Below, piece after piece: positions 16,533 to 25,078 of a stretch of 64,000 bases of DNA. Within the stretch, counting starts at the first letter, position 1. Each line of letters opens with the position of its first letter. Location of the stretch: contig JAIUOS010000016.1 of assembly GCA_020161755.1 (NCBI GenBank), positions 27,891-91,890 of the forward strand, written 5' to 3'. Position numbers and translations under genes: made by a program. The notes below the pieces were generated by a model. That model had not been told where the DNA came from and searched no databases. It saw nothing but the letters and a program-made list of their open reading frames with translations. The stretch comes from Actinomycetota bacterium. Lineage in GTDB: Bacteria > Actinomycetota > Actinomycetes > Propionibacteriales > Propionibacteriaceae.

Positions 16533-17699
16533 TCAGGCGCCCCAGCCGGCCTGGGTGCCGCCGACGCGGTCCTCGGCGATCCGGGCCAGGTAGCCAGTGT
16601 CGGCGAAGGCCTTCATCGGGTCGGCGGGCAGGCCGCGGGACTCCCGCCAGGCGGCGAGGTCGGCGCGGACGTCGGTGTAGAAGGCGTCCATCAGGACGCC
16701 GTTGGCGGCGAGCACGTCACCGGCGGCCTGGGCGGCGTCCAGCGCGTCGTGGTCGACCAGCAGGGCCTTGGCGGTCATCTCCTGGACGTTGAGCACCGAC
16801 CGGATCTGGCCGGGGATCTTGTCCTCGACGTTGTGGCACTGGTCGAGCATGAACGCGACGTCGGAGTCGGGGCCGTAGCCGCCGCCGCGGATCACCTCGT
16901 ACAGGATCCGGAACAGCTGGAACGGGTCGGCCGCGCCCACGATCAGGTCGTCGTCGGCGTAGAAGCGGGAGTTGAAGTCGAACGAACCGAGCTTCCCCAG
17001 CCGCAGCAGCTGCATCACGATGAACTCGATGTTGGTGCCCGGCGCGTGGTGGCCGGTGTCCAGGCACACCATCGCCTTGTCGCCGAGCGCGCTCACCTGG
17101 GCGTACGACGTGCCCCAGTCGGGCACATCGGTGTGGTAGAACGCCGGCTCGAAGAACTTGTACTCCAGCACCAGCCGCTGCTCGGGCCCGAGCCGGTCGT
17201 AGATCTTGTGCAGCGAATCGGCGAGCCTGTCCTGACGTCCACGCAGGTCCGTCTGGCCGGGGTAGTTCGAGCCGTCGGCGAGCCAGATCTTCAGGTCGCG
17301 GCTGCTCGTGGCGTCCATGATTTCGAGGCACTCGAAGTGGTGGTCGATCGCCGTCTGGCGCACCGTGTCGTCGTGGTGGGTGAGCGAGCCGAACTTGTAG
17401 ATGTCGGCCTGGAACGTGTTCGAGTTGATCGTGCCCAGCGCCACCCCCAGGTCGGCGGCGTAGGCGGCCAGCGCGGCGTAGTCGTCGGTCTTGTCCCACG
17501 GGATGTGCAGCGCGACGGACGGCGCCAGCCCGGTGAACTTGTGCACCTGCGCGGCGTCGGCCAGCTTCTCCTGGACCGTGCGCGGCGTCCCCGGCGTCCC
17601 GAACACCCTGAAACGCGTCCCCGAGTTCCCGAACGCCCAGCTGGGCAGCTCGATGGCCTGGACGGCCAGCTGGTCAGTGATCGATGCGAAAGTGGTCAT
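16533..17699 (-). CDS. rhaI: L-rhamnose isomerase
   Basis: A 388-residue metal-dependent isomerase converting L-rhamnose to L-rhamnulose. It belongs to the Pseudomonas/actinobacterial RhaI group (TIM barrel, xylose-isomerase fold), seen in IELPSWAFGNSGTRF, the substrate region LHIPWDK, LGTINSNTFQ, the metal ligand Glu in LEYKFFEPAFYHTDVPDWG, the pair in MVCLDTGHHAPGTNIE and the Asp-rich SFDFNSRFYADDDL. The ATG at 17699 is chosen because it gives the usual N-terminus. With rhaM and rhaB it forms the L-rhamnose pathway; its promoter and LacI-type operator (17789-17840) match those of rhaB, so both are induced together. Confidence 0.93.
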   Translation of the reverse strand: MTTFASITDQLAVQAIELPSWAFGNSGTRFRVFGTPGTPRTVQEKLADAAQVHKFTGLAPSVALHIPWDKTDDYAALAAYAADLGVALGTINSNTFQADIYKFGSLTHHDDTVRQTAIDHHFECLEIMDATSSRDLKIWLADGSNYPGQTDLRGRQDRLADSLHKIYDRLGPEQRLVLEYKFFEPAFYHTDVPDWGTSYAQVSALGDKAMVCLDTGHHAPGTNIEFIVMQLLRLGKLGSFDFNSRFYADDDLIVGAADPFQLFRILYEVIRGGGYGPDSDVAFMLDQCHNVEDKIPGQIRSVLNVQEMTAKALLVDHDALDAAQAAGDVLAANGVLMDAFYTDVRADLAAWRESRGLPADPMKAFADTGYLARIAEDRVGGTQAGWGA

Positions 17700-17788
17700 C
17701 TTCGAGCTTTCAGGTCGGTTCGAGCAGGTTCGGAACGAGCCCCACGACCGGCGGCGCGGGTGGTCATCCGCGTCACGGGAGCGCCCGG

Positions 17789-17840
17789 TTGAATCGTTCC
17801 ATTTTCTAAGCAAGGTAGTCAGCAAACGGCATGGTGTCAA
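17789..17840 (-). promoter_or_regulatory. rhaI promoter with LacI-type operator
   Basis: Minus strand TTGACA (17840-17835) and TACCTT (17817-17812) are exactly 17 bases apart. Downstream, 17789-17802 reads ATGGAACGATTCAA on the minus strand, differing in one base from the rhaB operator. The site falls about where transcription should begin. Confidence 0.75.
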
Positions 17841-17845
17841 GGCCG

Positions 17846-18961
17846 TCAGAGGGCGGTCAGCGTCCGCGCCACCGCCCGTTCGAGGTTCGCCGGGCCCTCC
17901 CGCAGCGCGGTGGGCAGGTCGACCGGGACGTCCACGATGCCGACGACCGCGGCGAACCGTGTGCCGAGCAGGTCGACCGCGTCGGGCGCGACGCGTCCGG
18001 CGAACGCCAGCACCGGTACCCCGCGCCGGGCGGCGACGTCCGCGACCCCGACCGGGGTCTTCCCGGCCAGCGACTGCGCGTCCAGCGACCCCTCGCCGGT
18101 GAGCACCAGGTCGGCACCCGTGACCGCCGCGTCCAGGCCGGCGGCCTCCGCGACCACCACCACGCCAGGACGCAGCCGGGCGCCGAGCGCGAGGAAGGCC
18201 GCGCCGAGCCCACCGGCAGCGCCCGCGCCCGGGACGTCCCGGGTGTCGGGCAGCCCGGACGCGACGAGCGCGTCGGCCACCCGGGCCAGGACGGCGTCCA
18301 GCGCCGGCACCTGCTCAGGTGTGGCGCCCTTCTGCGGCCCGAAGACGGCGGCCGCCCCGGACGGGCCGAGCAGGGGGTTGTCCACGTCGCAGGCGAGGTC
18401 GACCGGCAGGCCGGCCAGCCGCGGGTCGAGCCCGGCGAGGTCCACCCGGGCCAGCCGGCTCAGGCCCTCGGGCGTCGGCTCCAGCCGGTCACCGGACGCG
18501 TCCGTCCACACCGCACCGAGCGCTGCCAGCAGGCCCGCTCCCCCGTCGGTGGTGGCCGAGCCGCCCAGGCCCACCAGCAGCCGGGTGGCGCCGTGGTCCA
18601 GGGCGTCCCGGACGAGGTCGCCGACCCCGGCAGAACTCGAGCGCCACACGTCCCGTTCGGCGGGCGCGACCAGCCCGATCCCGACCGCGGCGGCCACCTC
18701 GAGGACCGCGAGCCCGTCGCCGGTCAGCCCGTAACGGGCGTCGATCGGCCGGCCGAGCGCGTCGGTCGTGCGCACGCTGCGCCACGTCCCACCGAGCGCG
18801 TCCACCAGGGCTTCGGCCGTGCCCTCGCCACCGTCGGCCATCGGCACCTCGATGCACTCGGCGTCCGGGTACACCGTCCGCACCCCCCGGGCCATCGCCG
18901 CGGCGGCCTCGGCCGCGGTCATCGACTCCTTGAACGAGTCGGGAGCGAGCACCACGCGCAT
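17846..18961 (-). CDS. Glycerate kinase, GlxK/GarK family
   Basis: A 371-residue cytosolic kinase that phosphorylates D-glycerate to 2-phosphoglycerate. The N-terminal VVLAPDSFKESMTAAEAAAAM and the following VPMADGGEGTAEAL are the glycerate kinase signature; LVGLGGSATTDGGAGLLAALG, GPQKGATPEQV, GAAGGLGAA and VLTGEGSLDAQSLAGKTPVGVA follow in order. The ATG at 18961 gives the standard N-terminus; a frame continues upstream but is outside the family. It ends just upstream of the rhaI promoter and is probably transcribed separately. It may recover glycerate from sugar-acid or aldehyde oxidation, which fits this catabolic region. Confidence 0.92.
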   Translation of the reverse strand: MRVVLAPDSFKESMTAAEAAAAMARGVRTVYPDAECIEVPMADGGEGTAEALVDALGGTWRSVRTTDALGRPIDARYGLTGDGLAVLEVAAAVGIGLVAPAERDVWRSSSAGVGDLVRDALDHGATRLLVGLGGSATTDGGAGLLAALGAVWTDASGDRLEPTPEGLSRLARVDLAGLDPRLAGLPVDLACDVDNPLLGPSGAAAVFGPQKGATPEQVPALDAVLARVADALVASGLPDTRDVPGAGAAGGLGAAFLALGARLRPGVVVVAEAAGLDAAVTGADLVLTGEGSLDAQSLAGKTPVGVADVAARRGVPVLAFAGRVAPDAVDLLGTRFAAVVGIVDVPVDLPTALREGPANLERAVARTLTAL

Positions 18962-19147
18962 GTCGCCCAGCCTAGGCCCGCGGAGCCCCCCGGAACGCCC
19001 TGACGCGATCACGCCACCCGCCGCCCCCCACCCGTCCCACCTGTCCCAACCCGCACCAGGCCTGGCCGGATCGCGACACTCGGAAGGGCGGAGGGGTGTC
19101 CACGCGTTGTCGATAGAGTTGTCCGGTCCTCGAACCCAGGAGTGCCC

Positions 19148-20587
19148 GTGTCCGACCTCGCCAGCACCGCATCGTCCATCTACAGCCAGGCACTGGAGGT
19201 GATCGGTGGGATCGAGCCCCGCATCGCCGCCGCGACCCGCGCCGAACTCGCCGACCAGCGGGCCTCGCTGAAGCTCATCGCGAGCGAGAACTACGCGTCG
19301 CTGCCGGTGCTGATGACCATGGGCACCTGGCTGAGCGACAAGTACGCCGAGGGCACCATCGGCCACCGCTTCTACGCGGGCTGCCAGAACATCGACACGG
19401 TCGAGACGGTCGCGTCCGAGCACGCCCGTGAGTTGTTCGGCGCCGAGTACGCCTACGCCCAGCCGCACTCCGGCATCGACGCCAACCTGGTCGCGTACTG
19501 GGCGATCCTCGCGCACCGGGTGGAGAGCCCGGCGCTGGAGAAGCTCGGCGCGAAGACCGTCAACGACCTGTCCGAGGACGACTGGGAGACCCTGCGCGCG
19601 ACGTTCAACGCCCAGCGCGTGATGGGCATGTCACTGGACGCCGGCGGCCACCTCACCCACGGGTTCCGGCCCAACATCTCCGGCAAGATGTTCCGCCAGC
19701 ACTCCTACGGCACCAACCCCGAGACCGGCCTGATCGACTACGACAAGCTCCTCGCCGACGCCCGTGAGTTCAAGCCGCTGATCCTGGTGGCCGGCTACTC
19801 GGCCTACCCGCGCCGCGTGAACTTCGCCAAGATGCGCGACATCGCGGACGAGGTGGGCGCCACCCTGTTCGTCGACATGGCGCACTTCGCCGGACTGGTC
19901 GCGGGCAAGGTGTTCACCGGCGAGGAGAACCCCGTCCCCTACGCGGACGTGGTCGCCACCACCACCCACAAGTCGCTGCGCGGCCCGCGCGGCGGCCTGG
20001 TGCTGGCGACGCAGGAGTACGCGCCAGCCGTCGACCGCGGCTGCCCGATGGTGCTCGGCGGCCCGCTCGGCCACGTGATGGCCGCCAAGGCGGTGGCCCT
20101 CGCCGAGGCCCGTCAGCCGGCGTTCCAGACCTACGCCCAGGCCGTGGCCGACAACGCGAAGGCGCTGGCCGATGGCCTGCTCACGCGCGGCGTGACCCTG
20201 GTCACCGGCGGCACCGACAACCACCTGGTGCTGCTGGACGTCGGCTCGTTCGGGCTCACCGGCCGGCAGGCCGAGTCGGCGCTGCTCGACTCCGGCATCG
20301 TCACCAACCGCAACTCGGTGCCGAACGACCCCAACGGCGCCTGGTACACCACCGGCGTCCGCATCGGCACCCCGGCGCTGACCACCCGCGGCTTCGGCGC
20401 TGCCGAGTTCGACCGGGTGGCCGAGCTGATCACCGGCGTCCTGAAGGCGACCACCCCGGTGGCCACCGCGGCGGGCGCCCCGGGCAAGGCGAAGTACGAC
20501 CTGGCGGACGGCGTCGCCGCCCGCACCCGGGCCGCCGCCGCCGAACTCCTGGACGCCAACCCGCTCTACCCCGGCCTCGAGGTCTGA
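19148..20587 (+). CDS. glyA: Serine hydroxymethyltransferase
   Basis: A 479-residue pyridoxal-phosphate enzyme that converts serine and tetrahydrofolate to glycine and methylene-tetrahydrofolate. [33 protein letters not shown], the PLP lysine in [16 protein letters not shown] and TNRNSVPND identify it. The protein is longer than the roughly 420-residue E. coli GlyA because of an insertion after residue 120 ([20 protein letters not shown]), as in some other actinobacteria. The start is GTG at 19148, with AGGAG five bases upstream; a GTG at 19142 overlaps that site and is less likely. It converges with the pirin gene across a palindromic element. Confidence 0.95.
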   Translation: MSDLASTASSIYSQALEVIGGIEPRIAAATRAELADQRASLKLIASENYASLPVLMTMGTWLSDKYAEGTIGHRFYAGCQNIDTVETVASEHARELFGAEYAYAQPHSGIDANLVAYWAILAHRVESPALEKLGAKTVNDLSEDDWETLRATFNAQRVMGMSLDAGGHLTHGFRPNISGKMFRQHSYGTNPETGLIDYDKLLADAREFKPLILVAGYSAYPRRVNFAKMRDIADEVGATLFVDMAHFAGLVAGKVFTGEENPVPYADVVATTTHKSLRGPRGGLVLATQEYAPAVDRGCPMVLGGPLGHVMAAKAVALAEARQPAFQTYAQAVADNAKALADGLLTRGVTLVTGGTDNHLVLLDVGSFGLTGRQAESALLDSGIVTNRNSVPNDPNGAWYTTGVRIGTPALTTRGFGAAEFDRVAELITGVLKATTPVATAAGAPGKAKYDLADGVAARTRAAAAELLDANPLYPGLEV

Positions 20588-20598
20588 CGGACCGGATT

Positions 20599-20678
20599 GG
20601 GGACGGTTCCTATCTCGGTCCGGGACCGAGTTAGGAACCGTCCCCGATTCGGTCCCGGACCGAGTTAGGAACCGTCCC
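20599..20678. repeat. Compound palindromic element with GGGGACGGTTCC arms
   Basis: Bases 20599-20645 form a near-perfect palindrome (GGGGACGGTTCCTA ... TAGGAACCGTCCCC, one mismatch). The right half is then repeated directly: the 22 bases 20623-20644 recur at 20657-20678. The pirin stop codon (CTA at 20678-20680) touches the end of the second copy. It fills the whole convergent gap between glyA and the pirin gene. Confidence 0.85.
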
Positions 20679-21658
20679 TACTGGCGGCCGCGGCGGAAGC
20701 GGCGCTTCAGGCGGAGGTCGGCGGGCAGCGGCGGGGCCTCCAGGCGGACGGTGTCGCCGCGGTAGCCCGCGACGTGGCCGAACCGGTCGTCCGGGGCCTC
20801 GTTCCACTCCTGTCGCAGCCGGACGATGTCCTCGTGGCTACGGCCGATGAAGTTCCACCACATCACGACGCCCTCGTCGAAGGGCTCCCCGCCGAGCAGC
20901 ATCACCCGCGCGGGCGCGTCCGTCGGGTTCGTCAGGCGCACCGCGTCGAGCCCGGCGTCCCGCACCCCCAGGACGGTGCGGTCCAGGCGCACCCCGTCGA
21001 AGTCGACCACCCCGGTGTCGACGAGGACGCCGTGCTCGAAGCCCGCGTCGACCTCGAACTCCCAGGTCGCCCCGGGCGCCAGCACCAGCTCGGCGCCCAG
21101 CAGCGGCGTCTGGGTGTGCACCGGCGAGGTGACCCCGGCCAGCGAGCCGATCAGCAGCCGCCCGCGCACCCCCTCCTCGTCGAACGTGTCGGGCACGTGG
21201 TGCTGGAACTCCCGCACGAGGTCCTTCGACTCCTCCGGCAGCACCACCCACAGCTGCACCCCGTGCAGCAGGTCGCGCTCGGGCGTGGAGACCTCCGAGT
21301 GCGCGATGCCGTGCCCCGACGTCATCAGGTTCACCTCGCCCGGGCGCACCATCGCGTGCACGCCGCCGGAGTCGCGGTGCTCGATCTCGCCGTCGAACAG
21401 CCAGCTCACCGTCTGGAGCCCGGTGTGCGGGTGCGGCGGCACGTCCATGCAGATGCCGCGCTCGGGCCCGTAGTGGTCGACGAAGCACCACGCGCCGACG
21501 AACGAGCGGCGCAGGGACGGCAGCGTCCGGCGGACCTTGATCGCGTCCTCGCCGCCCAGCGCCACCTCCTTGGGCTCGATCAGCTGGACGTGCTCGGGAT
21601 CGTGCTCGTCCGGCACGACGCAGTCGAGCATGTCGGACCTGGCTTCGGTGTTGCTCAT
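20678..21658 (-). CDS. Pirin-family bicupin protein
   Basis: A 326-residue bicupin. The metal-binding motif PPHPHTGLQTVSWLFDGE with later SGHGIAHSE gives the three His and one Glu ligands of pirins; LLHGVQLWVVLPEESK and the C-terminal cupin with LLGGEPFDEGVVMWWNFIG follow. Bacterial pirins can act as quercetin dioxygenases or bind metabolic enzymes; which applies here is not visible. ATG at 21658 is preceded by GAGGAGG. Its last codons overlap a palindromic repeat shared with the glyA end. It is divergent from the glutathione peroxidase gene, consistent with a common oxidative-stress role, though that is inference. Confidence 0.9.
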   Translation of the reverse strand: MSNTEARSDMLDCVVPDEHDPEHVQLIEPKEVALGGEDAIKVRRTLPSLRRSFVGAWCFVDHYGPERGICMDVPPHPHTGLQTVSWLFDGEIEHRDSGGVHAMVRPGEVNLMTSGHGIAHSEVSTPERDLLHGVQLWVVLPEESKDLVREFQHHVPDTFDEEGVRGRLLIGSLAGVTSPVHTQTPLLGAELVLAPGATWEFEVDAGFEHGVLVDTGVVDFDGVRLDRTVLGVRDAGLDAVRLTNPTDAPARVMLLGGEPFDEGVVMWWNFIGRSHEDIVRLRQEWNEAPDDRFGHVAGYRGDTVRLEAPPLPADLRLKRRFRRGRQ

Positions 21659-21761
21659 CGTGCCTCCTCGGCGGGTGCTTCCAGAGTAGGTCGCCGGGAA
21701 TGCCGGCGGCGCCTGCGTGCTTAACCACTACAGACACCGCACCATTCCCCCGGAGGACCAC

Positions 21762-22238
21762 ATGCCCGCGCTCCAGGATTTCGAGGCCCGCCGGATCACC
21801 GGCCAGGACCAGCGCCTCGCCGAGTACCTCGGCAGCGTGGTCCTGGTGGTCAACACCGCGTCCAAGTGCGGTTTCACCCCGCAGTTCGAGGGCCTGGAGA
21901 AGCTCTACGCCGACCTCGCCGCCGACGGGCTGGTCGTCCTCGGCTTCCCCTGCGACCAGTTCGCCAACCAGGAGCTCGAGGACGACGCCGCCACCGCCGA
22001 GTTCTGCCAGCTGAACTACGGGGTGACGTTCCCGATGTTCGCCCGCGTCGACGTGAACGGGCCGGACGCCCACCCGCTGTTCGCGTGGCTGCGCAGCGAG
22101 AAGGGCGGGGTGCTGGGCGACGCGATCAAGTGGAACTTCACCAAGTTCCTCCTCGACCGGGACGGACGCGTGGTGCGGCGCTACGCCCCCACCGTGCCGC
22201 CGTCGGCGATCGAGGCCGACATCCGCGCCCTGCTCTGA
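21762..22238 (+). CDS. Glutathione peroxidase-family thiol peroxidase
   Basis: A 158-residue peroxidase of the GPx fold. NTASKCGFTPQFEGLEKLY holds the catalytic residue, encoded by an ordinary Cys codon (TGC), so no selenocysteine is involved. FPCDQFANQE and the WNFTKFLLDRDGRVV stretch supply the Gln, Trp and Asn of the catalytic site. The ATG at 21762 has CGGAGG five bases upstream; an upstream in-frame ATG at 21717 would add 15 unrelated residues. Actinobacteria lack glutathione but have mycothiol and thioredoxin, so the reductant is probably thioredoxin or mycothiol. Confidence 0.93.
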   Translation: MPALQDFEARRITGQDQRLAEYLGSVVLVVNTASKCGFTPQFEGLEKLYADLAADGLVVLGFPCDQFANQELEDDAATAEFCQLNYGVTFPMFARVDVNGPDAHPLFAWLRSEKGGVLGDAIKWNFTKFLLDRDGRVVRRYAPTVPPSAIEADIRALL

Positions 22239-22256
22239 GGCAGCTTCTGGGGCCGA

Positions 22257-23213
22257 TCAGGACGCCGAGCGCCGGATCGCCTCCAGGGTCCGCAGCGTGG
22301 CGACCGTGCGACGGTGGTCGGGCGTCGCATCGCCCTCGCCCGCGCAGAGCCGGGCGAACCGCTCCACCTCGAAGTGCAGGGTGAAGTCGGGAGCGTCCAC
22401 GGTGAGCGACTCCTCGCTGCCGTCGATCCGTCGCACGCGCAGGTGCCGCGGCGCCGGGATGTGGTCGATCACGAGGGTCGCCAACTCGCCCTGCACCTCG
22501 CTGGGCACGTCGGACGCGGTGATCTTCGACCACCCGATGTCGGCAACGAAACCCGGGTACATGGCCAGGGCGGCACCGGCACCGTCGGCGCCACCGCCGA
22601 CGGGCACGGACGCGGCGAGCACCCGTCCCGGTTCGCCGAACAGCTCCACCAGCGCGCTCACGCAGTACACCCCGAGGTCGTTCAGCGCGCCGCCGGCCAG
22701 CGCCGGGTCGAAGATGTTCACCCGTTCGCCGGCCAGCACCTGGTCGTAGCGGGACGACCGCTGGCAGTACCGCAGGGACGCCCGGCGCAGTGTGCCCAGG
22801 CTCCCCAACAGCTCGCGGACGCGGGCCAGACCCGGGTCGTAGGCGGTCCGCATCCCTTCCAGCACCACCACGTCGGCGGTCTCCGCGGCGGCCAGCAGGG
22901 TCTCGAACTCCTGCGCCGTGACCGTGGCCGGCTTCTCCACCAGCACATGCTTGCCGGCCCGGATCGCGTCCAGCGCCTGGCCGTAGTGCAGGCTGTTCGG
23001 CGTCGCCACGTACACCGCGTCCACGTCGGCGGAGGCCAGCAGGCCGGGCAGGTCGTCGCTCCACCCGGCCGCGCCGATCTCTTCTGCGAACGCGGACGCG
23101 CGCGCCGCGTCCCGGGAGTAGGCGTACGCGATCTCGACGCCCGGCACCAGGGCCACGCCGGCAGCGAACTGCGTGGTGATCCAGCTGGTGCCGATCGTGG
23201 CGAACCGGAGCAT
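22257..23213 (-). CDS. Gfo/Idh/MocA-family oxidoreductase
   Basis: A 318-residue NAD(P)-dependent dehydrogenase. It begins with a Rossmann segment LRFATIGTSWITTQFAAG, continues VYVATPNSLHYGQALDAI and shows the catalytic EKP motif in GKHVLVEKPATVTAQEF near residue 95, with the C-terminal sheet domain beginning after residue 120. A GGAGGAG site precedes the ATG at 23213. Family members oxidise or reduce sugars, inositol and similar compounds; the substrate is not predictable. Its N-terminal half is typical of trans-dihydrodiol/sugar dehydrogenases. It follows the DUF2207 gene on the same strand with a 29-base gap. Confidence 0.9.
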   Translation of the reverse strand: MLRFATIGTSWITTQFAAGVALVPGVEIAYAYSRDAARASAFAEEIGAAGWSDDLPGLLASADVDAVYVATPNSLHYGQALDAIRAGKHVLVEKPATVTAQEFETLLAAAETADVVVLEGMRTAYDPGLARVRELLGSLGTLRRASLRYCQRSSRYDQVLAGERVNIFDPALAGGALNDLGVYCVSALVELFGEPGRVLAASVPVGGGADGAGAALAMYPGFVADIGWSKITASDVPSEVQGELATLVIDHIPAPRHLRVRRIDGSEESLTVDAPDFTLHFEVERFARLCAGEGDATPDHRRTVATLRTLEAIRRSAS

Positions 23214-23242
23214 GCGACTCCTCCCGTCCGGGTCGTCGGAAC

Positions 23243-24925
23243 TCAGCGGCTGAACAGGGTGCCCTGGACCGTGGTGACGAAGTTCGCCAAGGACGCCGGC
23301 AGGTCGGCGAGGTGCCAGCCGTCCGGGCCGTGGTACCAGTCGAGGTCCTCGGCGTCGGAGGTCTCGTCGTCGTCGGCGTCGGCCACCGCCTGCAGCCAGC
23401 GCTCCTTGCCGCCGAGCACGATCGCGTACGGCAGGATCGAGGAGAGCTGCGCATACCCCTTGCCGGTCGGCAGGGTGTCCACCGGTTCGGTCAGCAGGCT
23501 GCCGCGGAGCACGTCCAGCCCGCGCAGCGCGCCGGTGCCCTTGGCGGTGCGGGCCGGCATCTCGGCGGCGATCGCCACCACGCCCAGAGCGAGGGCGATC
23601 AGCACGAGGCCGGTCAGGCCGAACGTCGTGAACGCGGCCAGCAGCAGGGTGACGACCACGGCGATCGCGAGCCCGATCCAGCCCAGCCGGGACCAGCGGT
23701 TGCGGGTCTGGTCGGGACGCCCGGCGAACCAGCCCCGCTCGACGACCTCGTCGTACAGCTCGGACTGGACCTGTCCGATGACCGCACTGACGCTGCCGGC
23801 CAGGTTCGAGACGCGCACCGCCTCGCCCTGGAGCGGCGCCACCGCGTCCAGCAGGGTACGCTCGTAGGCGAGCAGCTTGTCGTTGCTCTCGCGGCGGGCG
23901 AACGACCAGTCGGTGGGCGCGTGGGCCGACTCCCGGGGCAGCTCGGTGATGCGGACGTGGCCACGGACGGCGAGGTCGAGCAGGGTCGCGGTCACGTCGA
24001 TCGGGTCGACGCGCTCGTCGGCCAGCGTGCCGGCCTCGCCCGGCCGGATGTGGTCGACGACCCGGAACTCGCTCTCCCCCGCGCCGACCGGGTGGAACGC
24101 CGCGACCAGCGTGGGTTCGGTGCCGACGACCGCGTCCCGGCCGATCCGGCGGTGCGCGGCCCACAGGGCCAGCCCGCCGAGCAGCAGCAGCGCGGCGGCG
24201 ATCCCGAGCGGAAGGGGTGCGGCGGAGAAGGCCCGGTCGAGGCTCCAGACGTCACGGACGTCCTGGTTCACGGCCACCGCCGTGGTCTTGTAGCGGATCG
24301 AGCCGACGACCACCTGGCCGGCCCCGAGCGCCTCCTGGTGGAAGACCGGGTTCGGGTTGTCGCTGGTGCCGCCACCGTAGAACGTGCAGGGGCCCGGGGA
24401 CGCCGGGTCGCCCGCCTCGCAGTCGACGCTGCCGACGCCGGGGCCGGTGACCACGGCGTCGAAGGTCGACACCGGGGCGGTCAGCCCCTGGACGAACGCC
24501 CAGGCGACCGTCGTGGTGTCGTCGGCCGTGGCGAGTGCGGCCCCGTGCACGACGTAGGAGAGTTCGAGCGGGGTGGTCACGCCGTTGAGCGGCACGTCGA
24601 CGGTCGTCGAGGACGCTCCGGTCGTCACCTTCGCGCCGAGGTCGGTGCCGCCGCTGGCGGCCTTCACGTCGGTGAGGGTGAAGCGGTACTCCTGGTTGTT
24701 CACGGTGCGGGTGACCGTGTCGAAGACCTGCCGGAAGGACGCCGGCGCGCCGCCGGCGAAGGCCACCGTGGCCGTGACCTGGAGCGTGCCGTCGGCACCG
24801 ACGTTCGCCACCACGGTGTAGGTGTCCACCTGGTCGGCCGCGCGTGCGGCCGGCGCCACGCATGCCACTAGTGCCAACGCCGTGACCACGATCGCCCACA
24901 GCCGCCGGAACCCGGTCCTGCCCAT
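23243..24925 (-). CDS. DUF2207-type predicted membrane protein
   Basis: A 560-residue secreted/membrane protein. Residues 1-30 are a signal peptide (ALVACVAPAARAADQ), followed by an extracytoplasmic beta-rich domain with VDTYTVVANVGADGTLQVTATV typical of DUF2207. A first membrane helix (PLPLGIAAALLLLGGLALWAA) lies near residue 235, a cytoplasmic domain follows, and a double helix (LAIAVVVTLLLAAFTTFGLTG and VLIALALGVVAIAAEM) near residues 415-460 precedes the C-terminal region. A Gly-rich tail seen in many relatives is missing. Function is unknown for the family. Confidence 0.85.
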   Translation of the reverse strand: MGRTGFRRLWAIVVTALALVACVAPAARAADQVDTYTVVANVGADGTLQVTATVAFAGGAPASFRQVFDTVTRTVNNQEYRFTLTDVKAASGGTDLGAKVTTGASSTTVDVPLNGVTTPLELSYVVHGAALATADDTTTVAWAFVQGLTAPVSTFDAVVTGPGVGSVDCEAGDPASPGPCTFYGGGTSDNPNPVFHQEALGAGQVVVGSIRYKTTAVAVNQDVRDVWSLDRAFSAAPLPLGIAAALLLLGGLALWAAHRRIGRDAVVGTEPTLVAAFHPVGAGESEFRVVDHIRPGEAGTLADERVDPIDVTATLLDLAVRGHVRITELPRESAHAPTDWSFARRESNDKLLAYERTLLDAVAPLQGEAVRVSNLAGSVSAVIGQVQSELYDEVVERGWFAGRPDQTRNRWSRLGWIGLAIAVVVTLLLAAFTTFGLTGLVLIALALGVVAIAAEMPARTAKGTGALRGLDVLRGSLLTEPVDTLPTGKGYAQLSSILPYAIVLGGKERWLQAVADADDDETSDAEDLDWYHGPDGWHLADLPASLANFVTTVQGTLFSR

Positions 24926-25078
24926 TCCCGCTCCCCCTCGTTCGGTTGGCTACACACTAGTGCCGCGGCGCCTCCGCGCCACAGGTCCGGCGCGCTGGTT
25001 TCGGACGGGCCGCCCTCGCTCGGAACCGGACCGGAAAGGGCCTGCCGCGGTGTCGGGGTCGTCCCCTAAGCTGACCGC

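Noticed and set aside
21762..22238. Selenocysteine glutathione peroxidase
   Set aside because: The active-site codon is TGC (Cys), not TGA, and no SECIS-like hairpin is needed.
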